DNA of 64,000 nt from JBMOLL01 sp049325415 (lineage in GTDB: Bacteria; Bacteroidota; Bacteroidia; Bacteroidales; GCA-2748055). Shown piece by piece: positions 1 through 7,496 of this stretch. The stretch covers positions 1 to 64,000 of the forward strand of contig JBMOLL010000067.1 of assembly GCA_049325415.1 (NCBI GenBank), given 5' to 3'. The translations under genes and the position numbers were made by a program. Within the stretch, counting starts at the first letter, position 1. Each line of letters starts with the position of its first letter. Under the pieces are notes generated by a model that was not told the DNA's origin, did not search any database, and saw only the letters and a list, made by a program, of their open reading frames with translations.

Positions 1-1369
1 TCAGAAAGACCAGGGCTATAGCCAGCGGTGCGACAAACTTCACAATAAACAGGAAAACCTTCAGGTACTTGACCTTATATCTTCCTCCGCTGGAGAGTTC
101 ATCTTTCACCACATCTTTTTTAAGGATCCATCCGATGAAGATCACAATGAAGAAGCCTCCCAGGGGCAGCATGATATCGGGGGAGGCATTGAAGAGTCCG
201 AATACCGTTTTATCCATGATCCTGAAATCGGAAAGGACGTTCCAGGAGAAGGTGCAGAGCAAACCGAGGAAGCCGACCGAAACCATGGCCAGGATCGTGG
301 CACCTTTTCTTTTCATGCCGAGTTCCTCCGTAAAATAGGCAACAATCACTTCCAGCACCGAAATGGTGGAGGTTATCGCTGCAAAACAAAGCAGGAGGAA
401 AAACATAAAGGCCCAGACCATCCCCCCTGCCATTTTGGTGAAGATAACGGGGAGTGTGATATAAACCAGGTCGGGACCAGCATCGGGTGCAATATTGAAA
501 GCAAAGACTGCAGGGAAAATAGCGAGACCGGCAATCACGGCGACAAAGGTATCGGCCAGGGCAACATTGACCGCCGTACTCCCCAGGTTTTCCTTCCTGG
601 GAATATACGAGCCATAGGTAATCAGCGTGCCCATCCCTATCGAGAGGGAGAAAAAGGCCTGACCCAGCGCTTCGAGGATCGTTTTTGTTTTAATCAGGCT
701 GAAATCGGGTTTAAAAAGGAAGACCACCCCTTCGCGGGCTCCATCGAGGGTAAGCGCGCGGATAACCAGCACGATAAGCAGCACCAGCAGGAGCGGCATC
801 AGGATCTTGGCATATTTTTCAATGCCGTCCCGAATACCGGAAATGACGATCAGCCCGGTGAGGAGCATGATTACGGAGAACCAGATGATCGGCCGCCAGG
901 ATCCGTGCTGGAAATTATGGAACTGGTCGGTGAAGAAACCACGCAGCTGGGTGGTGTCCATATCGGCAAAACCGTATTTCGACGGGGAAACAAGCCAGAT
1001 TACCGACTGTACAAGATACTCAAGGGTCCAGCCTGCCACAACGGTGTAAAACGCCAGGATCACGAAAGCGGAAACCACCCCGAGCAGTCCTACCAGGTAC
1101 CAGGGCTTCCCTGGCCTGATCTTTTTGAAGGCCCCCACAGGGTTCAGCTGGGCCCTTCGCCCGATAACAAATTCCGACATCATGACCGGTACGCCGATGG
1201 CCAGGATAAAAACCAGGTAGACCAGCAGGAAAGCCCCTCCCCCGTTCTCTCCCAGAACGTAGGGGAAACGCCAGATGTTTCCCAGTCCGATCGCCGAACC
1301 GGCTGCAGCTGCAATGACGCCAAATTTGCTGGTAAAACTGTCCCTTGATTGTGAGTTGTCGTTGATCAT
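1..1369 (-). CDS. Sodium:neurotransmitter symporter family (NSS/SNF) transporter, partial
   Basis: Inner-membrane Na+-coupled transporter for amino acids or related small molecules. I translated the minus strand from the ATG at 1369; 456 codons stay open to the window edge, so the C-terminus is missing. Residues 20-37 hold the TM1 signature ending in GLGNIWRFPY, which in LeuT-type proteins contributes to the Na+ and substrate site. Many hydrophobic segments follow (for example around IIWFSVIMLLTGLIVISG and KILMPLLLVLLIVLVIRA), as expected of a 11-12 TM protein. The substrate cannot be read from sequence. It shares the minus strand with fba, 200 bases upstream, but the fba terminator at 1513-1548 separates the two. 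Family confident; specificity unknown. Confidence 0.93.
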   Translation of the reverse strand, partial: MINDNSQSRDSFTSKFGVIAAAAGSAIGLGNIWRFPYVLGENGGGAFLLVYLVFILAIGVPVMMSEFVIGRRAQLNPVGAFKKIRPGKPWYLVGLLGVVSAFVILAFYTVVAGWTLEYLVQSVIWLVSPSKYGFADMDTTQLRGFFTDQFHNFQHGSWRPIIWFSVIMLLTGLIVISGIRDGIEKYAKILMPLLLVLLIVLVIRALTLDGAREGVVFLFKPDFSLIKTKTILEALGQAFFSLSIGMGTLITYGSYIPRKENLGSTAVNVALADTFVAVIAGLAIFPAVFAFNIAPDAGPDLVYITLPVIFTKMAGGMVWAFMFFLLLCFAAITSTISVLEVIVAYFTEELGMKRKGATILAMVSVGFLGLLCTFSWNVLSDFRIMDKTVFGLFNASPDIMLPLGGFFIVIFIGWILKKDVVKDELSSGGRYKVKYLKVFLFIVKFVAPLAIALVFL

Positions 1370-1512
1370 ATCCGCCGTGTGCTAAAAACAAGAAACAATG
1401 ATAATAAAAATAGTCCATACGAAAGGACCGGATTGGGGAAAATGACAAAAAAGAACAAGCTTTCCCGGAACTTGTCAACAACTGATGAATGAGCGCTTCA
1501 GACTGCAGAAAA

Positions 1513-1548
1513 GAAAAAAGGGGCTGCCTCAGAAGGCTACCCCTTTTC
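1513..1548 (-). terminator. Rho-independent terminator of fba
   Basis: On the minus strand GGGGTAGCC-TTCTGA-GGCAGCCCC forms a stem (one G-T wobble, one A-A mismatch) followed at once by a T-rich run. It starts about 24 bases after the fba stop codon. Position and polarity fit intrinsic termination of fba before the NSS transporter gene. Confidence 0.75.
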
Positions 1549-1571
1549 ATAATATTTCCCTGAATGTTTTT

Positions 1572-2651
1572 TCAGAGAGTGGATAGACTGTTCAGATCTT
1601 CAAAAGCAACCTTCATCCTGGCCATGATGGAAAGTTCGCCTTCACGCAGCCATACACGCGGGTCATACTTTTTCTTGTTCGGTTTATCCTCTCCTTCGGG
1701 ATTACCGATCTGGCCCTGCAGATAGCCGTGATTCTTGGCTTCATATTTCCTTACACCATCCCAGAAAGCCCACTGGGTATCGGTATCAATATTCATCTTG
1801 ATCACACCGTAACTGATGGCTTCCCTGATCTCTTCCCTGGTTGAACCGGATCCTCCGTGGAACACGAAGTTCACAGGCTTATCAGCGGTCTTGTATTTAT
1901 TCTGGATATACTTCTGGGAATTGTCGAGGATCTTCGGGGTGAGTTTCACGTTCCCCGGCTTATAAACGCCATGTACGTTTCCAAATGACGCGGCAATGGT
2001 AAAATTGCTGCTGATCTTGCTCAGCTCTTCAAAGGCAAAGGCAACATCCTCGGGCTGGGTATACAACATGGAGTTCTCCACGGAAGTATTGTCCACTCCG
2101 TCTTCTTCCCCACCGGTAACACCCAGTTCAATTTCCAGGGTCATTCCCATCTTGCTCATCCTCTCGAGGTATTTTTTGCTGATCTCGATATTTTCCTTCA
2201 GCGGTTCTTCGGAAAGGTCGAGCATATGAGAACTGAACAAGGGTTTGCCATGTTCCTTAAAGAATTTCTCCCCTTCGTCGAGCAGACCGTCGATCCACGG
2301 AAGCAGTTTTTTCGCTGCATGGTCGGTGTGAAGGATCACTGGTACTCCATACAGTTCTGCCATACGGTGTACATGGATGGCTCCTGAAACTGCACCGGCA
2401 ATCGCCGATTTCTGTCCGTCGTTGGAGAGACCTTTTCCTGCATAGAAAGAGGCTCCGCCATTTGAAAACTGGATCATTACAGGTGACTGGAATTCACGTG
2501 CTGCTTCAAGAATAGGATTGATGGTGTTCGTTCCAACCACATTCACTGCCGGAATGGCGAACACATTCTTCTTGGCATGTGCGAACAGCTTTGCCAAATC
2601 ATTACCCGTTACCACACCTGGCTTCAGGAAACTAAATACTTTCTCTGACAT
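1572..2651 (-). CDS. fbaA: Class II fructose-1,6-bisphosphate aldolase
   Basis: Cytoplasmic zinc enzyme of glycolysis/gluconeogenesis, cleaving fructose-1,6-bisphosphate to DHAP and glyceraldehyde-3-phosphate. At 359 residues it equals the E. coli FbaA length and follows it nearly throughout. The catalytic Asp and zinc His fall in VILHTDHAAK (Asp110, His111); the other zinc ligands are His227 in FGNVHGVY and His265 in FVFHGGSGS, each one residue off the E. coli numbering. The frame is open upstream to 2924, but the start at 2651 (MSEKVFSF) matches the family N-terminus, and a minus-strand TAnnTTTG element lies about 42 bases upstream, so the longer start is rejected. It overlaps no neighbour and is followed by a hairpin terminator. 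Confidence 0.97.
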   Translation of the reverse strand: MSEKVFSFLKPGVVTGNDLAKLFAHAKKNVFAIPAVNVVGTNTINPILEAAREFQSPVMIQFSNGGASFYAGKGLSNDGQKSAIAGAVSGAIHVHRMAELYGVPVILHTDHAAKKLLPWIDGLLDEGEKFFKEHGKPLFSSHMLDLSEEPLKENIEISKKYLERMSKMGMTLEIELGVTGGEEDGVDNTSVENSMLYTQPEDVAFAFEELSKISSNFTIAASFGNVHGVYKPGNVKLTPKILDNSQKYIQNKYKTADKPVNFVFHGGSGSTREEIREAISYGVIKMNIDTDTQWAFWDGVRKYEAKNHGYLQGQIGNPEGEDKPNKKKYDPRVWLREGELSIMARMKVAFEDLNSLSTL

Positions 2652-2692
2652 GATAGATTTGTTATTATTGGTTATCTGAAATTCGTGAGCCA

Positions 2693-2700
2693 CAAATTTA
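2693..2700 (-). promoter_or_regulatory. Candidate -7 promoter element of fba
   Basis: Minus-strand TAAATTTG matches the Bacteroidota sigma-factor -7 consensus TAnnTTTG. It lies in the 71-base gap between tamL and fba, about 42 bases before the fba ATG, and would let fba be transcribed independently of tamL. No clear -33 TTG was seen. Confidence 0.5.
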
Positions 2701-2722
2701 AGAAAAAAATGAATCGCTCTTC

Positions 2723-5044
2723 TCAGAACGGATATCCGATCCCAATATTCAGGGTAATATCCTTCAGACTGACCCCTGAATTTCCGGGCAGCCAGCGCTC
2801 GCCCTCCGGGAAGGTCGGATCGCGGAGCGGCAGCCCCAGGTCGACCCGCAGGATGAAATAACTGAAATCGAACCTCGCACCGAAACCGGTTCCTACGGCC
2901 ATCTCCTTGTAGAACCTGTTCCATGCGAAAAGCGCCCCCTCCCGGTCATCGCCTTCCGCCAGCGACCAGATATTTCCAACATCCAGAAAAAGAGCCCCCT
3001 CCAGCTTCCAGAACATCTTAAACCGGTATTCAAAATTGAATTCGATCTTCACATCCCCGGTCTGGTTCGGGTACCTGGTGGTATCTGTATCCTTGTACGA
3101 CCCGGGCCCCAGGCTCTTGACCTGCCAGGCACGGATACTGTTGGCCCCTCCTGAGAAATACTGTTTTTCAAACGGCATTGCACCTGAATTCAGGTAGGGA
3201 TAACCCACTCCGATAAATGCCCGGGTGACAAAGCTGAGTCCCTCCTCCAGGTAATCGTAATACCTCAGTTCAATATCTCCTTTCAGATACTGGGCATAAT
3301 CCACCCCGAGAATCCGGAAACTGCTGTCGCTGTTGCCTTCAGGAAGAAGGTTCTGAATGAGGTATTTATTGGCAAAATAAAGGATATTCCCTGCCGACTC
3401 GGCATTCAGACGCGCAAAAACAAAATCCTGCTTCTTGTTGACGTTCTGGTTCGTGAAGGTCAGCCCGTAGCGCGTGTCTACAATAAAATGGGGCTGATAA
3501 CTGTAATACAGGTACTTGTCTTTCAGCCAATCCTCAAATTCAGGCGATTTAAATGGTGTCAGGATCAGGCTCCCTTCCAGTGGGTAGATCACATGCGACA
3601 GGTACGGTGAACTCCGGAAAGCATAGCTGAGCGATGCCGTGGCCATGGTCCGCGTGTAGGAGGGTCGTTTTTGAAAGTTGTAGGAAAGTGAAAGGTAGGT
3701 CTTGGGATTGTACTTCCGGATAAACTGCTCGGATTTAAAGGGGAGCAGGAATTTCGGGAATTTCAGTTTCCCTTCCACCCCGAATTCGAGCATGTTCCCG
3801 TAGCTGAGCTCCTGATTCTCACGGAGGGTTTCGATCGCGCCCTTAAAAAGCAGATCAAACTGTTCAGAGCCCCTGAAAAAGTTCCTGTTCTGATAAATCA
3901 GGTTGCCGGCAGCCCCGATATTACCCCCGGAATTGGTCCCTTCCACCTCAAAGGTGAAGGACTGCGAAGTCGAGGGTACGAGGCGTATCTCACAGTCCAG
4001 CAGCGCATCACTCTTCCCGCTTTCCCTGAATACTATGTCCACCAGTCTGAAGGCGCTCAGGGAGGAAAGGTTGCGGTAGGTCCGCTCCACATTCTCCTGG
4101 TTGAAGATCTCTCCCTTCCCGATGTAATTGTTCTGGGTGACCACCCCGGGCTTGATATTGTGCTCTTCCGGATATACCAGGTACACCGAATCGTATTGAA
4201 CCGTATCTGCGGCATATGCCAGTTTTGTGCTGTCACCTGCTCTGTAGAAAGCATCGAAATCGGTGTTCAGGAAAACCTGGTTGATCCGGAATACTTTGTG
4301 CGGTACCTGGTGGATATAGCCCTTTGCGTCGGTCACCGGAAATTTCCGGATGCCCAGAACCAGATCGACCTGGTAGTTCCGCAGACTGCTGTCGACATCG
4401 AAGTAAATGAAATCCTTTGAGAACTGATAATAGCCATTATTCCGGAGGAGTTTCTCGATCCTTACGCGTTCCGATTCAAGGAGGTCGACGTCGAAAATAT
4501 CGCCCTTCCTGACCTTTTTGTTGGCCGTATCCGACATTACCAGGTCACCAAGGTTCCCGTCTTCGAAGAAATAGTCTATATTCCGTATCCGGTAGGGCTT
4601 CTTCGGAACCACCTTGTAGATCACCTTCACGGTTTGTTTCCGGACCACAACCGAATCCCTGACCTCGGCATTGTAGTAACCCCTGGTCTGCAAGTAGAGC
4701 AGTAACTGGTCGACTGTTCTTTTCTGCAATCCGCTGTTATAAATAACGGGGGGTTCACCGATCTTCTTCAGTGAACGCTGAAACCAGTTGTCCTTTTCGG
4801 GGGAGGAAAGATTGTAAAGGTGGAGGTAAAGTTTATAGCCGAATATGCTTTTATTGGGCTTTTGCTTGACATAGTCCTCCAGATCCTCATTTTTCACATA
4901 ACGCCCATTGTTCTCGATCTGAACCCTCCCCAGAAGATATTCATCCTCCGGCACATACTTCGTTGCGTGACAGGCAAAAAGAGAAACAAGGAGAACAGCA
5001 GTAATTCCTCTGCCGACAATATATTTTAAATGAGAGAAAGCCAA
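2723..5044 (-). CDS. tamL: TamL-like outer-membrane lipoprotein, BamA/TamA (D15/Omp85) family
   Basis: Outer-membrane translocation/assembly protein of the Omp85 superfamily. The 773-residue product starts with a lipoprotein signal (VLLVSLFAC, Cys about residue 25), the mark of the Bacteroidota TamL form, in contrast to the signal-peptide-only BamA. Residues about 28-330 look like successive POTRA domains (for example VQIENNGRYVKNEDLEDYV); about 380-773 look like the 16-strand barrel, with the ARFDFSYFILRVDLGLPLRDP region and a C-terminal IGIGYPF strand ending in Phe. The only start found is a TTG at 5044: an in-frame TAA lies five codons upstream and no ATG precedes the signal peptide. tamB, its usual partner, is not in the window. 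Family confident; TamL versus another Omp85 lipoprotein is inference. Confidence 0.85.
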   Translation of the reverse strand: MAFSHLKYIVGRGITAVLLVSLFACHATKYVPEDEYLLGRVQIENNGRYVKNEDLEDYVKQKPNKSIFGYKLYLHLYNLSSPEKDNWFQRSLKKIGEPPVIYNSGLQKRTVDQLLLYLQTRGYYNAEVRDSVVVRKQTVKVIYKVVPKKPYRIRNIDYFFEDGNLGDLVMSDTANKKVRKGDIFDVDLLESERVRIEKLLRNNGYYQFSKDFIYFDVDSSLRNYQVDLVLGIRKFPVTDAKGYIHQVPHKVFRINQVFLNTDFDAFYRAGDSTKLAYAADTVQYDSVYLVYPEEHNIKPGVVTQNNYIGKGEIFNQENVERTYRNLSSLSAFRLVDIVFRESGKSDALLDCEIRLVPSTSQSFTFEVEGTNSGGNIGAAGNLIYQNRNFFRGSEQFDLLFKGAIETLRENQELSYGNMLEFGVEGKLKFPKFLLPFKSEQFIRKYNPKTYLSLSYNFQKRPSYTRTMATASLSYAFRSSPYLSHVIYPLEGSLILTPFKSPEFEDWLKDKYLYYSYQPHFIVDTRYGLTFTNQNVNKKQDFVFARLNAESAGNILYFANKYLIQNLLPEGNSDSSFRILGVDYAQYLKGDIELRYYDYLEEGLSFVTRAFIGVGYPYLNSGAMPFEKQYFSGGANSIRAWQVKSLGPGSYKDTDTTRYPNQTGDVKIEFNFEYRFKMFWKLEGALFLDVGNIWSLAEGDDREGALFAWNRFYKEMAVGTGFGARFDFSYFILRVDLGLPLRDPTFPEGERWLPGNSGVSLKDITLNIGIGYPF

Positions 5045-5204
5045 GAATATCGTCTTTTAATCCAGCTATGCAGCCAAAACCCGGCTGCACTTCGTAAATG
5101 TAGTAATTTTAAGTCATACAAGCCTTTTTGCCGGACAGGGGAATGAAAATATTTTGCATCTTTGATCTTCATAAGGATGAATCACATAAACCGCCGGGAA
5201 CGAA

Positions 5205-5987
5205 ATGACTATCTCGAAGAATCAGGTCCGTTTTCTGAAATCGCTGGCCGAAAAGAAACACAGGGACAGGGAGCATCTTTACCTTGCCGAAGGAGAGAAG
5301 ATTGCGGAGGAACTGCTTCATCACCATCTTTCGGGTAAGCTCAGCGCGGTACATTTCTTTGCCTATCCGGAATGGATCAGGGTGCATCAAACGGATCTTG
5401 AACGCTCCGGCTGCGCCTTTACGGAAGCGGAAGCAAGCCTGTTACAGCAAGCCTCTTCCCTTAGCACACCTCCGGGGGTGATGGTTGTGGTGCGCATCCC
5501 GAAGGAAGAACCGGACCACAGCCTGATTAAAAGTGATATTGTACCGGTCTTTGAAGCAATCCGGGATCCGGGAAACCTGGGAACCATTATCCGCACAGCC
5601 GACTGGTTCGGGGTACGGCAGATCATTTGCAGCCCCGATTCCGTTGATCCCTATAACCCCAAATGCATCCAGTCGAGCATGGGGGCTATTGCCCGGGTGA
5701 AGGTTGTCAGCGAGCCGCTTGAACCGCTGATAAGTCAGGCGGCCAGAGCAGGCATCCCAGTTTACGGAACACTGCTCGACGGCGAAGATCTTTACAGCGT
5801 GCCCCTGAGCCCCGGCGGACTCATCCTGTTTGGAAATGAATCGAAAGGATTGTCGGACAGTCTCAGGAGCCTGGTGACGAAGAAGATCAGGATCCCGGAA
5901 TATCCCAGGGGAGAAGTCAGTACCGAATCGCTGAATATTGCCACTTCAGCAGGAATAATTCTTGCCGAATGGCGGAGAAAAGGCTGA
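5205..5987 (+). CDS. TrmH/SpoU-family RNA 2'-O-methyltransferase
   Basis: SPOUT-class enzyme that methylates ribose 2'-OH in rRNA or tRNA using SAM. The 260 residues comprise an N-terminal substrate-binding domain (about 1-95, with the typical QVRFLKSL and LYLAEGEKIAEELL segments) and a SpoU catalytic domain with three motifs: motif 1 in EAIRDPGNLGTIIRTADWFG (118-136, Asn124 and Arg130), motif 2 in LILFGNESKGLS (207-217) and motif 3 in SLNIATSAGIIL (242-253), which builds the SAM-binding knot. The exact target nucleotide is not predictable. It faces porT convergently with only 5 bases between stop codons and no visible terminator. Upstream, CATCTTTG at 5157-5164 is a one-mismatch -7 element. 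Confidence 0.93.
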   Translation: MTISKNQVRFLKSLAEKKHRDREHLYLAEGEKIAEELLHHHLSGKLSAVHFFAYPEWIRVHQTDLERSGCAFTEAEASLLQQASSLSTPPGVMVVVRIPKEEPDHSLIKSDIVPVFEAIRDPGNLGTIIRTADWFGVRQIICSPDSVDPYNPKCIQSSMGAIARVKVVSEPLEPLISQAARAGIPVYGTLLDGEDLYSVPLSPGGLILFGNESKGLSDSLRSLVTKKIRIPEYPRGEVSTESLNIATSAGIILAEWRRKG

Positions 5988-5992
5988 TGGTG

Positions 5993-6682
5993 CTATTCGA
6001 AATGAAAATTCAGCATCATGATGAAGGCATTCAGACCTGACAGGGCTTCCACAAACATCGGTTCGTTGGGTTCGGGATCCGGAACGAGAATATTCATGGT
6101 TCCGACAGCCAGCTTCACCTCGGGGGCGAATTTGAAGAAGGTGAGATAGGTATCGAGGCCAAAGCCCACTTCCAGGTACAGATCGGCAGGTTTCAGCCGT
6201 ACCCTCACATTGGTTTCCATATCGTATTCCCTGCGGGCCGACATATCGTAGCGCAAACTAAGTCCTCCCAGGACATAGGGGCGGCAGTTGTTCAGCCGGT
6301 TGGCACGGTACTTCAGCAGGAGCGGGAAATCGATGTAGGAGGATTCGATAACCATGGTCCGGACCTCGGTGGTACCGTCGTAAAAGGTCAGGTCGCGCTG
6401 TCCGAAATTGATCCCCGGCAGGAAGCGCAGGTTCAGGTCGTCGTTCAGCCGCAGATCGGAAACAATATTCACCTGGAAACCCGGCTGCAGGACCGGCACA
6501 TCGGCAACGAGACCGTTTACCGTGTTCCGCCGGATACTGAAGTCCATGGTATTCACGCCCACGGTAAAGCCGAAATGCAGTCGCTTGTAATCGTAGGCAG
6601 GGAGGTTCTGCGGACGGTCCTGCTGTGCCGTAGCAGCCACCGAAGCAGTTACAAAGAGTATGAGCAGTAAATATCTTTTCAT
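5993..6682 (-). CDS. porT: PorT-like type IX secretion outer-membrane protein
   Basis: Predicted small outer-membrane beta-barrel required for T9SS function, named after Porphyromonas gingivalis PorT. The 229-residue protein has a signal peptide (LLLILFVTASVAATAQ), barrel-like alternation (LHFGFTVGVNTMDFSIR, YIDFPLLLKYRAN, PYVLGGLSLRYD) and a C-terminal strand FIMMLNFHFE. The start at 6682 begins the signal peptide; the open frame extends to 6784 but the extension is not signal-like. The gene follows ubiE, a pairing known in other Bacteroidota, which strengthens the PorT call over a generic porin-like protein. Three proteins with T9SS sorting domains elsewhere in the window supply likely cargo. 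Confidence 0.8.
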   Translation of the reverse strand: MKRYLLLILFVTASVAATAQQDRPQNLPAYDYKRLHFGFTVGVNTMDFSIRRNTVNGLVADVPVLQPGFQVNIVSDLRLNDDLNLRFLPGINFGQRDLTFYDGTTEVRTMVIESSYIDFPLLLKYRANRLNNCRPYVLGGLSLRYDMSARREYDMETNVRVRLKPADLYLEVGFGLDTYLTFFKFAPEVKLAVGTMNILVPDPEPNEPMFVEALSGLNAFIMMLNFHFE

Positions 6683-6698
6683 TGGGGTTAAAACGGTA

Positions 6699-6706
6699 CA
6701 AATATA
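6699..6706 (-). promoter_or_regulatory. Candidate -7 element of porT
   Basis: Minus-strand TATATTTG matches TAnnTTTG, 16 bases before the porT ATG and inside the 55-base ubiE-porT gap. The implied leader would be short (about 10 bases) and no -33 element is clear, so porT may instead be read through from purL-ubiE. Confidence 0.35.
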
Positions 6707-6737
6707 GAAAATAGTATGATCGCAGGGAACGGTGTTT

Positions 6738-7496
6738 TCATGCTTCAGTTTTCCTCCCCTCGTACAGATGAACGATCCCTGCACCCAGGGGCCGGTAACT
6801 GCAGTCGGTCAGACCGACTCCGGCCATGCGGCCCGTAATGGCTTCCCCGTTCGGAAAGCGACGGATGGAGGATGTGAGGTACCTGTAGGCAGCCCTGTCG
6901 CCGGCAAGGATCTGCCCGGCAACCGGGATAATCACTTTTGAATAGGCACTGTAGAGGGCCGACACGGCTTTTGAGCGGGGCCAGGCAAATTCAAGAACAA
7001 GCAGGGTACCTCCCGGCTTAAGTACCCGCCGGATTTCCTTCAGGGCCTGATCAAGCTGGCTGAAATTCCGGATCCCGAAAGCAATGGTGACCGCATCGAA
7101 ACTGTTCTCTCCGAAAGGCAGATCCGCCGCATCGGCCGGAACAAAACGCACGCCGTTAAGTCCTTTCCTCCGGACCTTTTCCTCGCCGATCTTCATCATT
7201 TCCAGGGACAGGTCGGCACCGGTCACCCCTGCATTCGGTATTCTTTTTCGGATACCGATCACCACATCGCCGGTTCCTGTTGCCAGATCAAGTACCGTGT
7301 ATGTATCTGCATGCCTTTCTTCAGACCGGCTTTTCAGTTTCCGGAGCATGATCCTCCTCCAGTGCTGATCGATCCCAAAGGAAAGGACCCTGTTTAAAAG
7401 ATCGTAGCGCCTGGCTATACGGTTAAATAAAATTCCCATGGGCTCTTTTCCTGTCAACTCTCCGGCCCCCTTTTTTCCTTCTGTTCCTTCACTCAT
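6738..7496 (-). CDS. ubiE: Demethylmenaquinone methyltransferase (UbiE/MenG)
   Basis: SAM-dependent C-methyltransferase making menaquinone from demethylmenaquinone, the last step of respiratory quinone synthesis. The 252 residues show the UbiE N-terminal signature (FNRIARRYDLLNRVLSFG, 24-41), SAM motif I VLDLATGTGDV (68-78), the acidic loop GADLSLEMM, and the second UbiE signature around FDAVTIAFGIRNF. Its ATG overlaps the purL stop by 4 bases, so the two are probably translationally coupled; porT follows 55 bases later. In this phylum the quinone is expected to be menaquinone, hence MenG activity; that is knowledge of the group and not visible in the protein. Confidence 0.95.
   Translation of the reverse strand: MSEGTEGKKGAGELTGKEPMGILFNRIARRYDLLNRVLSFGIDQHWRRIMLRKLKSRSEERHADTYTVLDLATGTGDVVIGIRKRIPNAGVTGADLSLEMMKIGEEKVRRKGLNGVRFVPADAADLPFGENSFDAVTIAFGIRNFSQLDQALKEIRRVLKPGGTLLVLEFAWPRSKAVSALYSAYSKVIIPVAGQILAGDRAAYRYLTSSIRRFPNGEAITGRMAGVGLTDCSYRPLGAGIVHLYEGRKTEA

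Noticed and set aside
1572..2924. Longer start of fba (450 codons)
   Set aside because: The extension is the reverse of the tamL 3' end, has no family match, and 2651 gives the family length of 359.
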